Part shown: positions 48,592 to 56,411 of the stretch, piece after piece
How positions within the stretch are numbered: position 1 is the first letter of the stretch
Layout: every line of letters starts with the position of its first letter
Assembly (NCBI GenBank): GCA_020025535.1
Contig: JAHHRY010000003.1
Coordinates: forward strand, 62,001 to 126,000
Direction: 5' to 3'
From: Oscillospiraceae bacterium
Lineage (GTDB): Bacteria > Bacillota > Clostridia > Oscillospirales > Oscillospiraceae
DNA length: 64,000 bases
Made by a program: the position numbers and the translations under genes
The notes under the pieces: model-generated
Told to the model about the DNA's origin: nothing
What the model saw: the letters and a program-made list of their open reading frames with translations, nothing else
Databases searched by the model: none

Positions 48592-49407
48592 TTATAATAT
48601 GTGTCCAATGACATACCACAGCACCAGTATAACGAGCAGCAGAGGGATATAAGCGCTCAGAGCGGATGCGGCAATATGAATGACAGTAATTTCCAAACAA
48701 TTCAGCAAAACCACCAGGGCGGTCAGCAGCGCTGTGGTCACCATGGCTTTTGCGAGTTCTCTTCCGATGAAGTTAGAGAAAAAGAAGGTGTAAAGCGCAC
48801 TGATGATCGGGTCAAAGAAAGCGAGTGCTACACCTACGATGAACTTCAGGGAACCGAGAAGCACCAGTACAATCAGAGAAATCATAAGTACCGTCGGGGC
48901 GATTTCGGCCAGACCCTGAGGAAGGATCAGAGCGAGAAGAACATCCACGATGTAATTAGCGCCGACAGCCAGTACAACGGTAATAATACGGAAGAAGTAC
49001 CAGCTAATAAGGTGCTTTCCCTGAGGAATCACATCGTTGAAGATGTTGACCATAAAAGCGACAATAAGAATTTTGAGAATCTGACTGCAAATATCCGTAA
49101 ATTCGGAAGAAAGAATGGGGAAAATGGTAAGATACTCTCCGTTCATTTCCACAAAGGGAAGGGGAGAGAGGAAAAAATCATAGTGAAGGCCTAATGCAAA
49201 GATCACGACGTTGATTACATACAGACAGAGGATCTCTACAGCGGAGGAAACGGCGAGGTTTAACTGCGCTTTTTTGCCGAAAATGAAACGGAACAGGGAG
49301 CCAATCAGCAAAAAACCAAAAATCAGCAGGCCTAAGAATTTTAAATACTGCAGGACGGAATCAGCATTTTGATGGACCAATGCAACCAGATTGTTGATTA
49401 CTTCCAT
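48592..49407 (-). CDS. Hypothetical polytopic membrane protein
   Basis: 271 residues, about 7 strongly hydrophobic segments (near 24-44, 54-73, 107-122, 138-163, 171-195, 220-240 and 250-268), with few charges between. No motif of a known transporter family was recognised. A short extracytoplasmic-type loop holds SPLPFVEMNGEYLTIFPILSS. The start ATG at 49407 has AGGTGTATC upstream. It follows rplL on the same strand but is separated by a terminator, so independent expression is likely. The layout (paired hydrophobic helices around GKHLISWYFFRIITV) slightly resembles CvpA-like or integral spore membrane proteins; this is not enough for a name. Confidence 0.75.
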   Translation of the reverse strand: MEVINNLVALVHQNADSVLQYLKFLGLLIFGFLLIGSLFRFIFGKKAQLNLAVSSAVEILCLYVINVVIFALGLHYDFFLSPLPFVEMNGEYLTIFPILSSEFTDICSQILKILIVAFMVNIFNDVIPQGKHLISWYFFRIITVVLAVGANYIVDVLLALILPQGLAEIAPTVLMISLIVLVLLGSLKFIVGVALAFFDPIISALYTFFFSNFIGRELAKAMVTTALLTALVVLLNCLEITVIHIAASALSAYIPLLLVILVLWYVIGHIL

Positions 49408-49432
49408 GATACACCTCCATTAAGCGAATAGG

Positions 49433-49463
49433 GAAACAGCCGCCATTTCTGGCGGCTGTTGTA
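49433..49463 (-). terminator. Terminator of rplJ-rplL
   Basis: Stem ACAGCCGCCA/TGGCGGCTGT (49434-49457) with TTTCCCTATT on the minus strand. Confidence 0.75.
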
Positions 49464-49481
49464 GGTAGTAGGGGGGATGAA

Positions 49482-49856
49482 TTACTTCATCTCTGCCTCT
49501 GCGCCAGCTTCCTTCAGCTCGGCGACCAGCTTCTCTGCGTCTTCCTTGGAGATAGCTTCCTTCAGGGTCTTGGGGCAGTTGTCGACGATTTCCTTTGCTT
49601 CCTTCAGGCCCAGGCCGGTAGCAGCACGGACAACCTTGATGACGCCCAGCTTGGAAGCGCCGGCGCTCTTCAGAACAACGTCGAACTCGGTCTTCTCTTC
49701 AACCTCAGCAGCAGCAGCGACAGCGGGGCCGGCAACAGCAGCAGCAGCGGCGGAAACACCGAAAACATCTTCCAGAGTGTGAACCAGTTCGGACAGCTCC
49801 AGAACGGTCAGACCCTTTACTTCCTCTACGAGAGCAGTGACTTTTTCACTAGCCAT
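49482..49856 (-). CDS. rplL: 50S ribosomal protein L7/L12
   Basis: 124 residues. N-terminal dimerisation helices MASEKVTALVEEVKGLTVLE, an Ala-rich hinge (about 35-50), and the C-terminal GTPase-factor-binding domain (KTEFDVVLKSAG, KLGVIKVVRAATGLGLKEAKEIVDNCP, KLVAELKEAGAEAEMK). It forms the stalk that recruits elongation factors, in several copies anchored by L10. It is 58 bases downstream of rplJ and controlled with it by the L10 leader. Strong ribosome site AGGAGG. Confidence 0.97.
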   Translation of the reverse strand: MASEKVTALVEEVKGLTVLELSELVHTLEDVFGVSAAAAAVAGPAVAAAAEVEEKTEFDVVLKSAGASKLGVIKVVRAATGLGLKEAKEIVDNCPKTLKEAISKEDAEKLVAELKEAGAEAEMK

Positions 49857-49914
49857 GGTAAAATCCTCCTAAAATTCAATTAAATAAAGTGTTTGTTGTG
49901 AGTTTACGAACAAA

Positions 49915-50439
49915 TTAAGCTTCTGCTTCTGCAGCAGGAGCGCCGCCTTCCTTCTGGATACGAACCTGATCCAGTACGAAAGCCAGGCTGGAGATAGGAG
50001 CCAGGAAGGTACCCAGAACCTGAGCGACCAGAGCATTCTTGCTGGGCAGTTCACCGAAGCCGTTCAGCTGCTGAGCAGTCAGCACAGAACCTTCGACGAT
50101 GCCACCCTTGATGGTCAGAGTGTTCTTGTTCTTCTTGGCAAACTCGCAGATAATACGAGCGGGAGCGATGGGATCACCGGTAGTGGAAGCCATAGCGGTA
50201 GTACCGTTCAGAAGCTCATCGAAATCGTAGCCATTGTTCTTAGCTGCGAAACGGGTGAGGGTGTTCTTAACGACAGCGTAGTCAACGCCAGCTTCGTGGA
50301 ACTGCTTACGCAGAGCGGTATCCTGAGCAACGGAGATACCCTTGTAGTCGACGAAAACGACGGAAGTAGCTTCCTTCATCTTGCCGGTCAGGGACTCAAC
50401 CACAGCCTTCTTGCTCTCAAGAACCTTTGCATTGGGCAT
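49915..50439 (-). CDS. rplJ: 50S ribosomal protein L10
   Basis: 174 residues, start ATG at 50439 with GGAGG eight bases upstream. The L10 blocks MPNAKVLESKKAVVESL, SVVFVDYKGISVAQDTALRKQFHEAGVDYAVVKNTL and GDPIAPARIICEFAKK are present. It anchors L7/L12 dimers to 23S rRNA. The protein normally binds its own leader mRNA to hold back translation, and that leader is present upstream. Confidence 0.97.
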   Translation of the reverse strand: MPNAKVLESKKAVVESLTGKMKEATSVVFVDYKGISVAQDTALRKQFHEAGVDYAVVKNTLTRFAAKNNGYDFDELLNGTTAMASTTGDPIAPARIICEFAKKNKNTLTIKGGIVEGSVLTAQQLNGFGELPSKNALVAQVLGTFLAPISSLAFVLDQVRIQKEGGAPAAEAEA

Positions 50440-50451
50440 GAAATTCACCTC

Positions 50452-50561
50452 CGAATAAAATAAAAGTGTCTTTCTGCCAACAGACAGAAAGACACGCAGA
50501 AAATCATATCAGCGCACCTCGGCAGGATTTAAGCATCCGCAACCTGCTGTCTTTGGCAACT
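50452..50561 (-). promoter_or_regulatory. L10 leader (autoregulatory RNA for rplJ-rplL)
   Basis: The minus strand between promoter and rplJ holds the ribosomal protein L10 binding leader pattern: TTGCCAAAGACAGCAGGT, then TTAAATCCTGCCGAGGTG, and a hairpin just before the ribosome site (GTGTCTTTCTGTCTG...CAGAAAGACAC, 50495-50466). The L10-L7/L12 complex binds such leaders to repress its operon. Ends approximate. Confidence 0.85.
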
Positions 50562-50566
50562 ACGTT

Positions 50567-50595
50567 ATAATAGCAAAAACTCCTGCGTTTGTCAA
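50567..50595 (-). promoter_or_regulatory. Promoter of rplJ-rplL
   Basis: Minus-strand TTGACA (50595-50590), 17-base spacer, TATTAT (50572-50567). Confidence 0.8.
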
Positions 50596-50670
50596 GTAGA
50601 ATTTTGATATTTTTTCAAAAAGCTACGGATTATTACAAATTACACAGGGAAATGCCGTCGGACAACCCGG

Positions 50671-50702
50671 CAAAAGAACCCCGGAAGCAATGCTTCCGGG
50701 GA
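50671..50702 (-). terminator. Terminator of the rpmG-secE-nusG-rplK-rplA operon
   Basis: Minus-strand stem CCCCGGAAGC/GCTTCCGGGG with loop ATTG-like and following TTCTTTT. Confidence 0.85.
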
Positions 50703-50711
50703 TAGCTTTTA

Positions 50712-51407
50712 TTAGTTGCCGTACTTGGCAGTGCTGACCTTAACGCCGGGGCCCATGGTGGAAACGACGACGCAGGAACGAATATACTGACCCTTAGCTG
50801 CAGCGGGCTTTGCCTTGACAACAGCCTTCATCAGAGTATCCATGTTCTCGGACAGCTTCTCAGCGCCGAAGGAAACCTTGCCGATGGGGCAGTGGATGAT
50901 GTTGGTCTTGTCCAGACGGTACTCGACCTTACCAGCCTTGATCTCCTTGACAGCGGAACCAACGTTGGGGGTGACGGTGCCGGCCTTGGGAGAGGGCATC
51001 AGACCCTTGGGGCCCAGAACCTTACCCAGACGACCTACAACGCCCATCATGTCGGGAGAAGCGACGACGACGTCGAAATCAAACCAGTTTTCCTTGGTGA
51101 TCTTCTCAACCAGCTCCATGCCGCCGACATAGTCAGCGCCTGCAGCCTTGGCTTCCTCAACCTTTGCGTCCTTGGTGAAGACCAGAACGCGGACGTTCTT
51201 GCCGGTACCGTTGGGCAGAACAACTGCGCCACGAACCTGCTGGTCGGCGTGACGGGAGTCAACGCCCAACTTGATGTGCAGCTCGACGGTCTCGTCGAAC
51301 TTAGCGGTAGCACCCTTGACAACCAGGTCCAGGGCCTCGCTGGGATCATACTGAACAGAGCGGTCAATCAGCTTGGCGCTCTCTTGATATTTTTTACCTC
51401 TAAACAC
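50712..51407 (-). CDS. rplA: 50S ribosomal protein L1
   Basis: 231 residues, full length. L1 landmarks: YDPSEALDLVVKGATAKFDETVELHIKLGVD, VVLPNGTGKNVRVLVF, ADYVGG, FDVVVASPDMMGVVGRLGKVLGPKGLMPSPKAGTV and the end VVVSTMGPGVKVSTAKYGN. It binds the mobile L1 stalk of 23S rRNA and, in bacteria, its own L11-L1 message. It follows rplK on the minus strand with 80 bases between. Confidence 0.97.
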   Translation of the reverse strand: MFRGKKYQESAKLIDRSVQYDPSEALDLVVKGATAKFDETVELHIKLGVDSRHADQQVRGAVVLPNGTGKNVRVLVFTKDAKVEEAKAAGADYVGGMELVEKITKENWFDFDVVVASPDMMGVVGRLGKVLGPKGLMPSPKAGTVTPNVGSAVKEIKAGKVEYRLDKTNIIHCPIGKVSFGAEKLSENMDTLMKAVVKAKPAAAKGQYIRSCVVVSTMGPGVKVSTAKYGN

Positions 51408-51487
51408 TTGTTATATCCTCCTATATAGTGGTGATGCGGAATAATCCTCCCACATTTCCGAGTGCCTTAGGACTCGGACAGCAAATA

Positions 51488-51913
51488 TCAGTCAACGACA
51501 GTTACGCCCATGGAGCGGCAGGTGCCGGCAACCTGGGTCTCAGCAGCTTCCAGAGAAGTGACGTTCAGGTCGGGCAGCTTGGTCTTTGCGATTTCGGAGA
51601 CCTGTGCCTTGGTGATGGTGCCAACCTTCTGCTTGTTGGGAACGCCGGAGCCCTTCTCCAGACCAATAGCCTTCATAACCAGCAGGGGGGTAGGAGGGGT
51701 CTTGGTGATGAAGGTGAAGCTGCGGTCTGCGTAAACAGTGATGACAACAGGAATCTTGTAGCCCTCCATATCCTTGGTACGAGCGTTGAATTCCTTGATA
51801 AATGCGGCGATGTTAACACCGTGCTGACCCAGAGCGGGGCCTACAGGGGGGGAAGCGGTAGCCTTAGCGGCGTTAATCTGAAGTTTGATAATACCAGTGA
51901 CTTTCTGTGCCAT
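51488..51913 (-). CDS. rplK: 50S ribosomal protein L11
   Basis: 141 residues, start ATG at 51913 with AGGAGG upstream; a longer open frame has no support. Landmarks: KLQINAAKATASPPVGPALGQHGVNI (the proline-rich N-terminal domain), FTFITKTPPTPLLVMKA, and the rRNA-binding end VTSLEAAETQVAGTCRSMGV. It forms the GTPase-associated centre with 23S rRNA and is needed for stringent factor activation. The 104-base gap to nusG holds a short hairpin near 51995-52012. Confidence 0.97.
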   Translation of the reverse strand: MAQKVTGIIKLQINAAKATASPPVGPALGQHGVNIAAFIKEFNARTKDMEGYKIPVVITVYADRSFTFITKTPPTPLLVMKAIGLEKGSGVPNKQKVGTITKAQVSEIAKTKLPDLNVTSLEAAETQVAGTCRSMGVTVVD

Positions 51914-52017
51914 GATAAGCACCTCCTGAATATAAATGTGGTAATGATGCGCAGTGCGCATATTTTGCGGGGTGAACACCCCTCCCACGTTCCGGTCGAA
52001 TGATCGACCCGGTGCGT

Positions 52018-52548
52018 TTATTGGGAAATGACTTCGACCTGATCAAGCTCAAACTCGACGGAGGTCTCACGGCCAAACATGGAAACAACCACGTCGACCC
52101 GATTGTTTTCGACCTCGATATTCTCCACACGGCCGATGAAAGTGCTCAGAGGACCATCGAGGATGCGGACATTGTCGCCAACAGCGTAGTTGACGATGAT
52201 TTCCTTCTTCTCGACGCCCATTGCATAAACTTCCTCGTCGGTCAGGGGAGTGGGGTCGTTACTGGAAGAACCTACGAAGCCGGTAACTCCGCGGATATTG
52301 CGGAGAACATGCCAGGTTTCGTCACTGTAAACCATCTTGACCAGCACATAACCGGGATAAACCTTACGGTCATAAGTTTTGCTTACGCCGGTTTCGGTAA
52401 TTTCGGTAACGGTTTCCAGAGGAATGGAAATCGCCAGAATCTGATCCTGCAGCTGACGGCTTTCCACGGTCTTTTCAATGGTGGCCTTTACAGTGTTTTC
52501 ATAACCGGAATAGGTATGGACAACATACCATTTTGCAGTTTCTGCCAT
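52018..52548 (-). CDS. nusG: Transcription elongation/termination factor NusG
   Basis: 176 residues. NGN domain (WYVVHTYSGYENTVKATIEK, YDRKVYPGYVLVKMVYSDETWHVLRNIRGVTGFVGS) and C-terminal KOW domain (VGDNVRILDGPLSTFIGRVENIEVENNRVDVVVSMFGRETSVEFELDQV). It binds RNA polymerase and links it to ribosomes and Rho. It lies in the standard secE-nusG-rplK order. Confidence 0.97.
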   Translation of the reverse strand: MAETAKWYVVHTYSGYENTVKATIEKTVESRQLQDQILAISIPLETVTEITETGVSKTYDRKVYPGYVLVKMVYSDETWHVLRNIRGVTGFVGSSSNDPTPLTDEEVYAMGVEKKEIIVNYAVGDNVRILDGPLSTFIGRVENIEVENNRVDVVVSMFGRETSVEFELDQVEVISQ

Positions 52549-52559
52549 GGCATCTTACC

Positions 52560-52790
52560 TTATCTAAACAGGTTGATCAGGCCGGTAATGCCAACCTGAG
52601 CCACGAAGTCGAACAGCCAGATGAAAACACCAACGACAAGAACGCAAGCGCAGACAATCAGCGTATTCTTCAGTACCTGCTGAGGAGTGGGCCATACAAC
52701 CTTCTTCAGCTCACTGCGGAGCTCACGGAAGTACTTGCATGTCCGTTTCCAGGTTCTTTTAAACCAGTTTTCCTTTTTGACTTCTGCCAT
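52560..52790 (-). CDS. secE: Preprotein translocase subunit SecE
   Basis: 76 residues. A basic N-terminal amphipathic part (WFKRTWKRTCKYFRELRSELKKVVWPTPQQVLKNT-type, with the SecE signature ELKKVVWPTPQQV) is followed by one membrane helix (LIVCACVLVVGVFIWLFDFVAQV). It clamps the SecYEG channel. It lies 11 bases upstream of nusG and 14 downstream of rpmG. Confidence 0.96.
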   Translation of the reverse strand: MAEVKKENWFKRTWKRTCKYFRELRSELKKVVWPTPQQVLKNTLIVCACVLVVGVFIWLFDFVAQVGITGLINLFR

Positions 52791-52804
52791 GATTCCGAGC
52801 CTCC

Positions 52805-52954
52805 TTACTTAGTCTCGCTGTGCACAGTGTGCTTCTTGCAGAATCTGCAATACTTCTTCATTTCGAGACGGTCGGGATCGTTTTTCTTGTTCTTCATGGT
52901 GTTGTAGTTTCTCTGCTTGCACTCGGAGCATCTCAAAGTGACTTTAACGCGCAT
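52805..52954 (-). CDS. rpmG: 50S ribosomal protein L33
   Basis: 49 residues, ATG at 52954 behind AAGGAGGTG, stop at 52805. The product starts MRVKVTLRCSECKQRNY and has the four zinc-ribbon cysteines C-x-x-C (ECK) and C-x-x-C (CRFCKKHT), the zinc-binding (C+) form of L33. It heads the rpmG-secE-nusG-rplK-rplA operon. Confidence 0.95.
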   Translation of the reverse strand: MRVKVTLRCSECKQRNYNTMKNKKNDPDRLEMKKYCRFCKKHTVHSETK

Positions 52955-53084
52955 ATCGGCACCTCCTTAAAAATTGCCTCCCTGTATCACCCCGGCTAGT
53001 AAAAATTTAGTGAACGGTTAACTACATACCGCTACGGAGCTGAAAATGGGCACAAAAAAATAACCCTTTTTCACAGGTAGAATC

Positions 53085-53115
53085 ATTTTAACACAGGGGA
53101 GAATCAAAGTCAATA
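53085..53115 (-). promoter_or_regulatory. Probable promoter of the rpmG-secE-nusG operon
   Basis: Minus-strand TTGACT (53115-53110) with TAAAAT (53090-53085) at a longer-than-ideal 19-base spacing. Confidence 0.5.
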
Positions 53116-53191
53116 AGATTCTTCTTTATTTTTCGGGTTTTTTGTAGTACAATGGGGCAAAGACGGAACAAAGGAAGAGAGGATGAAATTT

Positions 53192-53605
53192 ATGAAAATT
53201 ATGGGCATTGACTATGGAGATGCGCGGACGGGTGTGGCGATTTCGGACCTGCTCTGCAGCATTGTCGGCTCCACAACGGTGGTTCCCAGCAGGAATACCG
53301 AGAAAGCCATTGCAGACATTGTACGTCTGGCAAAGGAAAATGATGTAGGGGAAATCGTCGTGGGATTGCCCCGGAATATGGACGGCTCGGAGGGAGTCCG
53401 GGCAGAGCTTTGCAGAGAATTTGGCCGGAAGCTGGGAGAAGCCACCGGCCTGCCAATTCAGATGTGGGATGAGCGCCGAACTACAGTGGAAGCGCACAAT
53501 ATCCTTTCTCAGCACAACTACCACGGACAGAAACGGAAGAACACGGTGGATGCGGTTGCAGCGTCTTTGATTCTGGAGGGCTACTTGGCATTCCGGGGCC
53601 GATAA
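53192..53605 (+). CDS. ruvX: Putative pre-16S rRNA nuclease / Holliday junction resolvase RuvX (YqgF)
   Basis: 137 residues from ATG 53192 with GAGAGG nine bases upstream; ATG 53183 abuts that site. RNase H-like fold: MGIDYGDARTGVAISD with the first catalytic Asp, EIVVGLPRNMDGSEG, MWDERRTTVEAH with the Glu, and DAVAASLILEGYL with the last Asp. YqgF trims the 5' end of pre-16S rRNA and may resolve junctions. It usually sits with alaS and DUF1292; here a DUF1292 gene lies 2.8 kb away on the other strand. Confidence 0.94.
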   Translation: MKIMGIDYGDARTGVAISDLLCSIVGSTTVVPSRNTEKAIADIVRLAKENDVGEIVVGLPRNMDGSEGVRAELCREFGRKLGEATGLPIQMWDERRTTVEAHNILSQHNYHGQKRKNTVDAVAASLILEGYLAFRGR

Positions 53606-53955
53606 AACAACTCTCGTATGCCTGTGCCGATCAGAAGAAAACCGAAAATTTTCTTTAACAATGCCGTATTCAGCTGCGCGCTGAGCATGGAGAATGTCCC
53701 CGCAAGGATGCACCCCATAAGGATGGGGACGGGCAATTTCCTGACCGGGAGGGAACCCTGCTTCCAGCGAAAGATGCTGGCACAAAGAGCACAGGGCACA
53801 AAAAACAACAGGTTGATGCATCGGGCATCGGATGCGTTTACTCCGAGCATAAGCGTCAGCCACATGACCAGCAGGCTCCCACCACCGATTCCCAGTCCGG
53901 AAAGGAAACCGAATATGATGCCGGCTGCCAGGGCAACGGGAAAACTATTCAGCAT
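53581..53955 (-). CDS. TauE/SafE-family half-transporter, second subunit
   Basis: 124 residues from ATG 53955, which overlaps the stop of the upstream half by 7 bases. About four membrane helices; the start MLNSFPVALAAGIIFGFLSGLGIGGGSLLVMWL has the G-x-G-x-G-G-G motif of TSUP transporters. It matches one half of a normal ~250-residue protein; the other half is the gene just upstream. The pair likely assembles as a heterodimer exporting sulfite, sulfonates or another anion. Its 3' end overlaps the convergent ruvX gene by 25 bases. Confidence 0.82.
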   Translation of the reverse strand: MLNSFPVALAAGIIFGFLSGLGIGGGSLLVMWLTLMLGVNASDARCINLLFFVPCALCASIFRWKQGSLPVRKLPVPILMGCILAGTFSMLSAQLNTALLKKIFGFLLIGTGIRELFYRPRNAK

Positions 53956-54299
53956 AGATATCGAATCCCACCCCAGATAATCAGAATTCCAAGGCAGCGG
54001 TGAAGCCATTTCACGGGGATGCGGCGCCCTACCGCTCCGGCCAGCAGTCCTCCGGGAACACTGCCGATAAGATAGGGAAGTGCCATTGTCCAGGGAAGAG
54101 GCCCCTGCAGACCGCTTACAATCAGTGAAACAATGCTGAGGGGCAGCATGATTGCAATGGATGCAGGAAAGATTTCCTGCTCATCAAAGTCGCCTCCCGC
54201 AGACAGCATCGGCACCAGAAGCATACCGCCGCCTGCGCCCAGCAGGCCGTTAATGGCTCCGGCAGCAGCGCCTGCCAGAGCAGATTTCCAGGATTTCAA
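53949..54299 (-). CDS. TauE/SafE-family half-transporter, first subunit
   Basis: 116 residues, start TTG at 54299 with AGGAGG eight bases upstream. About four membrane helices with the TSUP motif AAGAINGLLGAGGGMLLVPML and the ending LHRCLGILIIWGGIRYLC. It covers one half of a full TauE/SafE fold. The second half is encoded by the overlapping downstream gene. The ribosome site lies in a hairpin (54308-54336), so translation may be regulated. No frameshift signature was seen: each half has its own start, and such split pairs recur in clostridia. Confidence 0.82.
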   Translation of the reverse strand: MKSWKSALAGAAAGAINGLLGAGGGMLLVPMLSAGGDFDEQEIFPASIAIMLPLSIVSLIVSGLQGPLPWTMALPYLIGSVPGGLLAGAVGRRIPVKWLHRCLGILIIWGGIRYLC

Positions 54300-54307
54300 T
54301 AAAATCG

Positions 54308-54336
54308 CCTCCTGTGGAGATTTTCTCCACGGGAGG
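54308..54336 (-). promoter_or_regulatory. Hairpin covering the ribosome site of the TauE/SafE pair
   Basis: Minus-strand arm CCTCCCGTGGAG pairs with CTCCACAGGAGG; the AGGAGG ribosome site is in the 3' arm. Confidence 0.6.
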
Positions 54337-54351
54337 CTGTTTTATACAAAA

Positions 54352-54384
54352 AGAAGACGGGCTGTGCAAACAGCCCGTCTTATA
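54352..54384 (-). terminator. Terminator of the PrsA-like gene
   Basis: Minus-strand stem AGACGGGCTG/CAGCCCGTCT followed by TCTTTTTG. Confidence 0.88.
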
Positions 54385-54389
54385 ACGGC

Positions 54390-56012
54390 TTATCTGGTGC
54401 TCAGGACCAGATCAGTCTTGACATGCTTCATGTTAAGCTCCTTCAGAACAGCGGTGTCAACCAGGTTCTTGTGCCACTCTTCCAGATCCTTTGCCTTGAT
54501 GGCGTTGGAGATCATGAAGTCACGGTAGGTGGTATCGCTGTCACCGACAAAGTACATGATGTGATAGCCGTACTCGGTTTCTACGAGACCGTAGTCACCG
54601 ACCTTACGTTCTGCATCATAGCACCACTTGTCAAAGGCTTCAACCATCTGCTTGGGTGCGACCTTCTCGTACAGGCCGCCCTTGCCCTTGGAGCCGGGGT
54701 CGGTGGAGTGCTGGGCAGCCATATCTGCAAAGCTGTCTTCAGTCTTTGCGCCCTTTTCCCACTCGGACAGCAGCTTTTCAGCTTCAACCTTTGCGGCCTT
54801 CTTTTCGGCATCGCTGTAGGTGGTCTGGCCGGTAGTGGAGTTGTACTTGCCGCCCTTGAAGCCAATCAGAACGTGACGGACATCCTTCAGGTTGAACTTG
54901 TTCTCATTGACGCTGCCAAAGCGGATAACATAGTAACCGTTGATGACTTTGCTGTCACCGCTTCCGGATTCGCTGGCGATAACCTTCAGGTCGCCTTCCT
55001 TGCGGGCACCGTCTTTCAGCCATTCCTGGAACATCTCGTTGACCTTGGTATACAGAACTGCATCGTTCTCGGTGCACTTGGCACTTTCGATGCCTTCGTT
55101 GATCTTCAGTGCCTTGATGGCTTTGTTGAATGCCTCGATGTCGGCATATTCACCGCTGGCCAGTTCGTTTGCAACCTTCTCAGCTGCCTCGATAGCGGCC
55201 TTCTTCTCCTCGTCGGAGTAGGTGATTTCGCCCTTATCGTTCTTGGTGCCGCCCTCACGGAACTTAGCGGCAGCCAGATAGTAGGTGGCATAGGTGTAGG
55301 AGTTATACTCGTAAGGCTTGTCCTTTTCGTAAGCACGCAGAGCGTCTGCATCGTACTCCAGAGAATCGGCATAAGCAGTGTAGTAGGAATCGGCCATAGC
55401 GGAGATTTCGTAATAAGCACGGTAGCTTTCAATGGTTGCACCGTTGCCGTAGACGTTCCGCAGATAGTCATTTACATTCTTGAAACCGTAGTACTTTGCA
55501 TAGGTGTCGATGTTCTTGAACATGGTGTCGACTTCCTTCTGCTCGTCTTCGGTCAGCTTGTGACCGTTTTCCACGGCCAGATCGTACAGAGCATAGGTGC
55601 TCTTGATGTTGTTTTCAGCCATCTCTACGAAAGTGTCAGCCCAGGTCTTGCCGGTCTCTTTGTCGGCGGTCTGAGCATCCAGAGGCTTTTTCACATCAAG
55701 AATATACTGAATGTAATTCTGGTACTGCTTTACATAGTTGTTGATCGCGTCGATATAGAAGTAGTTCACATCAACAGCAGACAGGGTGTGGTTACCGATA
55801 GTCATCGCATCGGTGTTCTTATAAATCACGTTCTTGATGGGGTTGCTGACAATAGCGCCCACAAGAATGCTCACACACAGAGCCAAAACGATCCAGAAAG
55901 TAGCGGTATAAATCTTCAGCTTCTTTCTCTCTTTGGCCTCCGTGCGCTGCCGCTCGGTCATATAGGCTTCTGCCTTTTCCTTGCGGATCTTTTTCTGATT
56001 GGATGCACTCAT
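54390..56012 (-). CDS. Membrane-anchored peptidyl-prolyl isomerase (PrsA/SurA-like parvulin)
   Basis: 540 residues, start ATG at 56012 (AGAGG ten bases upstream; TTG 56030 is an alternative). A basic N-terminus precedes one membrane helix (near 38-58, IYTATFWIVLALCVSILVGAIV). Long helical SurA_N-like parts follow, then a C-terminal parvulin domain (DVRHVLIGFKGG, DSFADMAAQHSTDPGSKGKGGLYEKV, WCYDAERKVGDYGLVETEYGYHIMYF). Unlike PrsA it has no lipobox. It should help fold exported proteins at the outer face of the membrane. It is Lys/Glu- and Tyr-rich and has its own promoter and terminator. Confidence 0.88.
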   Translation of the reverse strand: MSASNQKKIRKEKAEAYMTERQRTEAKERKKLKIYTATFWIVLALCVSILVGAIVSNPIKNVIYKNTDAMTIGNHTLSAVDVNYFYIDAINNYVKQYQNYIQYILDVKKPLDAQTADKETGKTWADTFVEMAENNIKSTYALYDLAVENGHKLTEDEQKEVDTMFKNIDTYAKYYGFKNVNDYLRNVYGNGATIESYRAYYEISAMADSYYTAYADSLEYDADALRAYEKDKPYEYNSYTYATYYLAAAKFREGGTKNDKGEITYSDEEKKAAIEAAEKVANELASGEYADIEAFNKAIKALKINEGIESAKCTENDAVLYTKVNEMFQEWLKDGARKEGDLKVIASESGSGDSKVINGYYVIRFGSVNENKFNLKDVRHVLIGFKGGKYNSTTGQTTYSDAEKKAAKVEAEKLLSEWEKGAKTEDSFADMAAQHSTDPGSKGKGGLYEKVAPKQMVEAFDKWCYDAERKVGDYGLVETEYGYHIMYFVGDSDTTYRDFMISNAIKAKDLEEWHKNLVDTAVLKELNMKHVKTDLVLSTR

Positions 56013-56077
56013 GATATCAATTCCTCTCAATAATCCTTGTGTTGTTCACGCGAAGGTTTTACGCATAGACAGGGAAC

Positions 56078-56106
56078 ATTATAACCGATTCTATGGTATG
56101 TTTCAA
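56078..56106 (-). promoter_or_regulatory. Promoter of the PrsA-like gene
   Basis: Minus-strand TTGAAA (56106-56101), 17-base spacer, TATAAT (56083-56078), 66 bases before the start. Confidence 0.8.
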
Positions 56107-56171
56107 GTGGTATTCTGCCAAAAACGCCAACATAGAAAAAAGTTTACAAAATAATCCTGCAAATTTACGAT

Positions 56172-56207
56172 AAAAAAAGGCATGGGGAACGAACATTCCC
56201 CATGCCA
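56172..56207 (-). terminator. Terminator of the 6S RNA candidate
   Basis: Minus-strand stem GGCATGGGGAAT/ATTCCCCATGCC-type (56179-56206) followed by seven Ts. Confidence 0.88.
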
Positions 56208-56408
56208 ACCCCGCTTCGGCCGTATGCACCCAATTATGACCTGCACGAAATGGCAGGTGGGTTGCCGCTCCTGTCGTTCTCTGCTCCCAGCATCCACTCT
56301 ACGTCAAAGCGAGAGCGGGAGGTCTGCAATCCAGACAGGAAACTAACGTCCCGATTAAAAAATGTGGGTCCAAAAGGATACATTACGCACCAAGCAGGAA
56401 AAAAGACA
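56200..56408 (-). ncRNA. ssrS: 6S RNA candidate (SsrS, RNA polymerase regulator)
   Basis: The minus strand after the DUF1292 gene folds into one long, bulged hairpin. TCCTGTC (near 56337) pairs with GACAGGA (near 56274), the GGACCCACATT stretch (near 56375) with AATTGGGT (near 56236), and ACCTGCCATTTCGTGCAGGT forms a side hairpin. Between lies an open, C/U- and purine-rich bubble around GCAGACCTCCCG. This layout and several sequence blocks (GGACCCACATTTTT, GGATTGCAG-ACCTCCCG) match 6S RNAs of clostridia as I remember them. 6S RNA binds sigma-A polymerase and mimics an open promoter. Ends approximate; a strong terminator follows. Confidence 0.72.
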
Positions 56409-56411
56409 AAT

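Noticed and set aside
53949..54009. Frameshift joining the two TauE/SafE halves
   Set aside because: Each half has its own start codon and about half the family length with a complete motif; the 7-base overlap is typical of coupled genes.
54423..56033. 536-codon plus-strand open frame, Val/Leu-rich
   Set aside because: Antisense to the PrsA-like gene, whose domains, promoter and terminator are clear on the minus strand.
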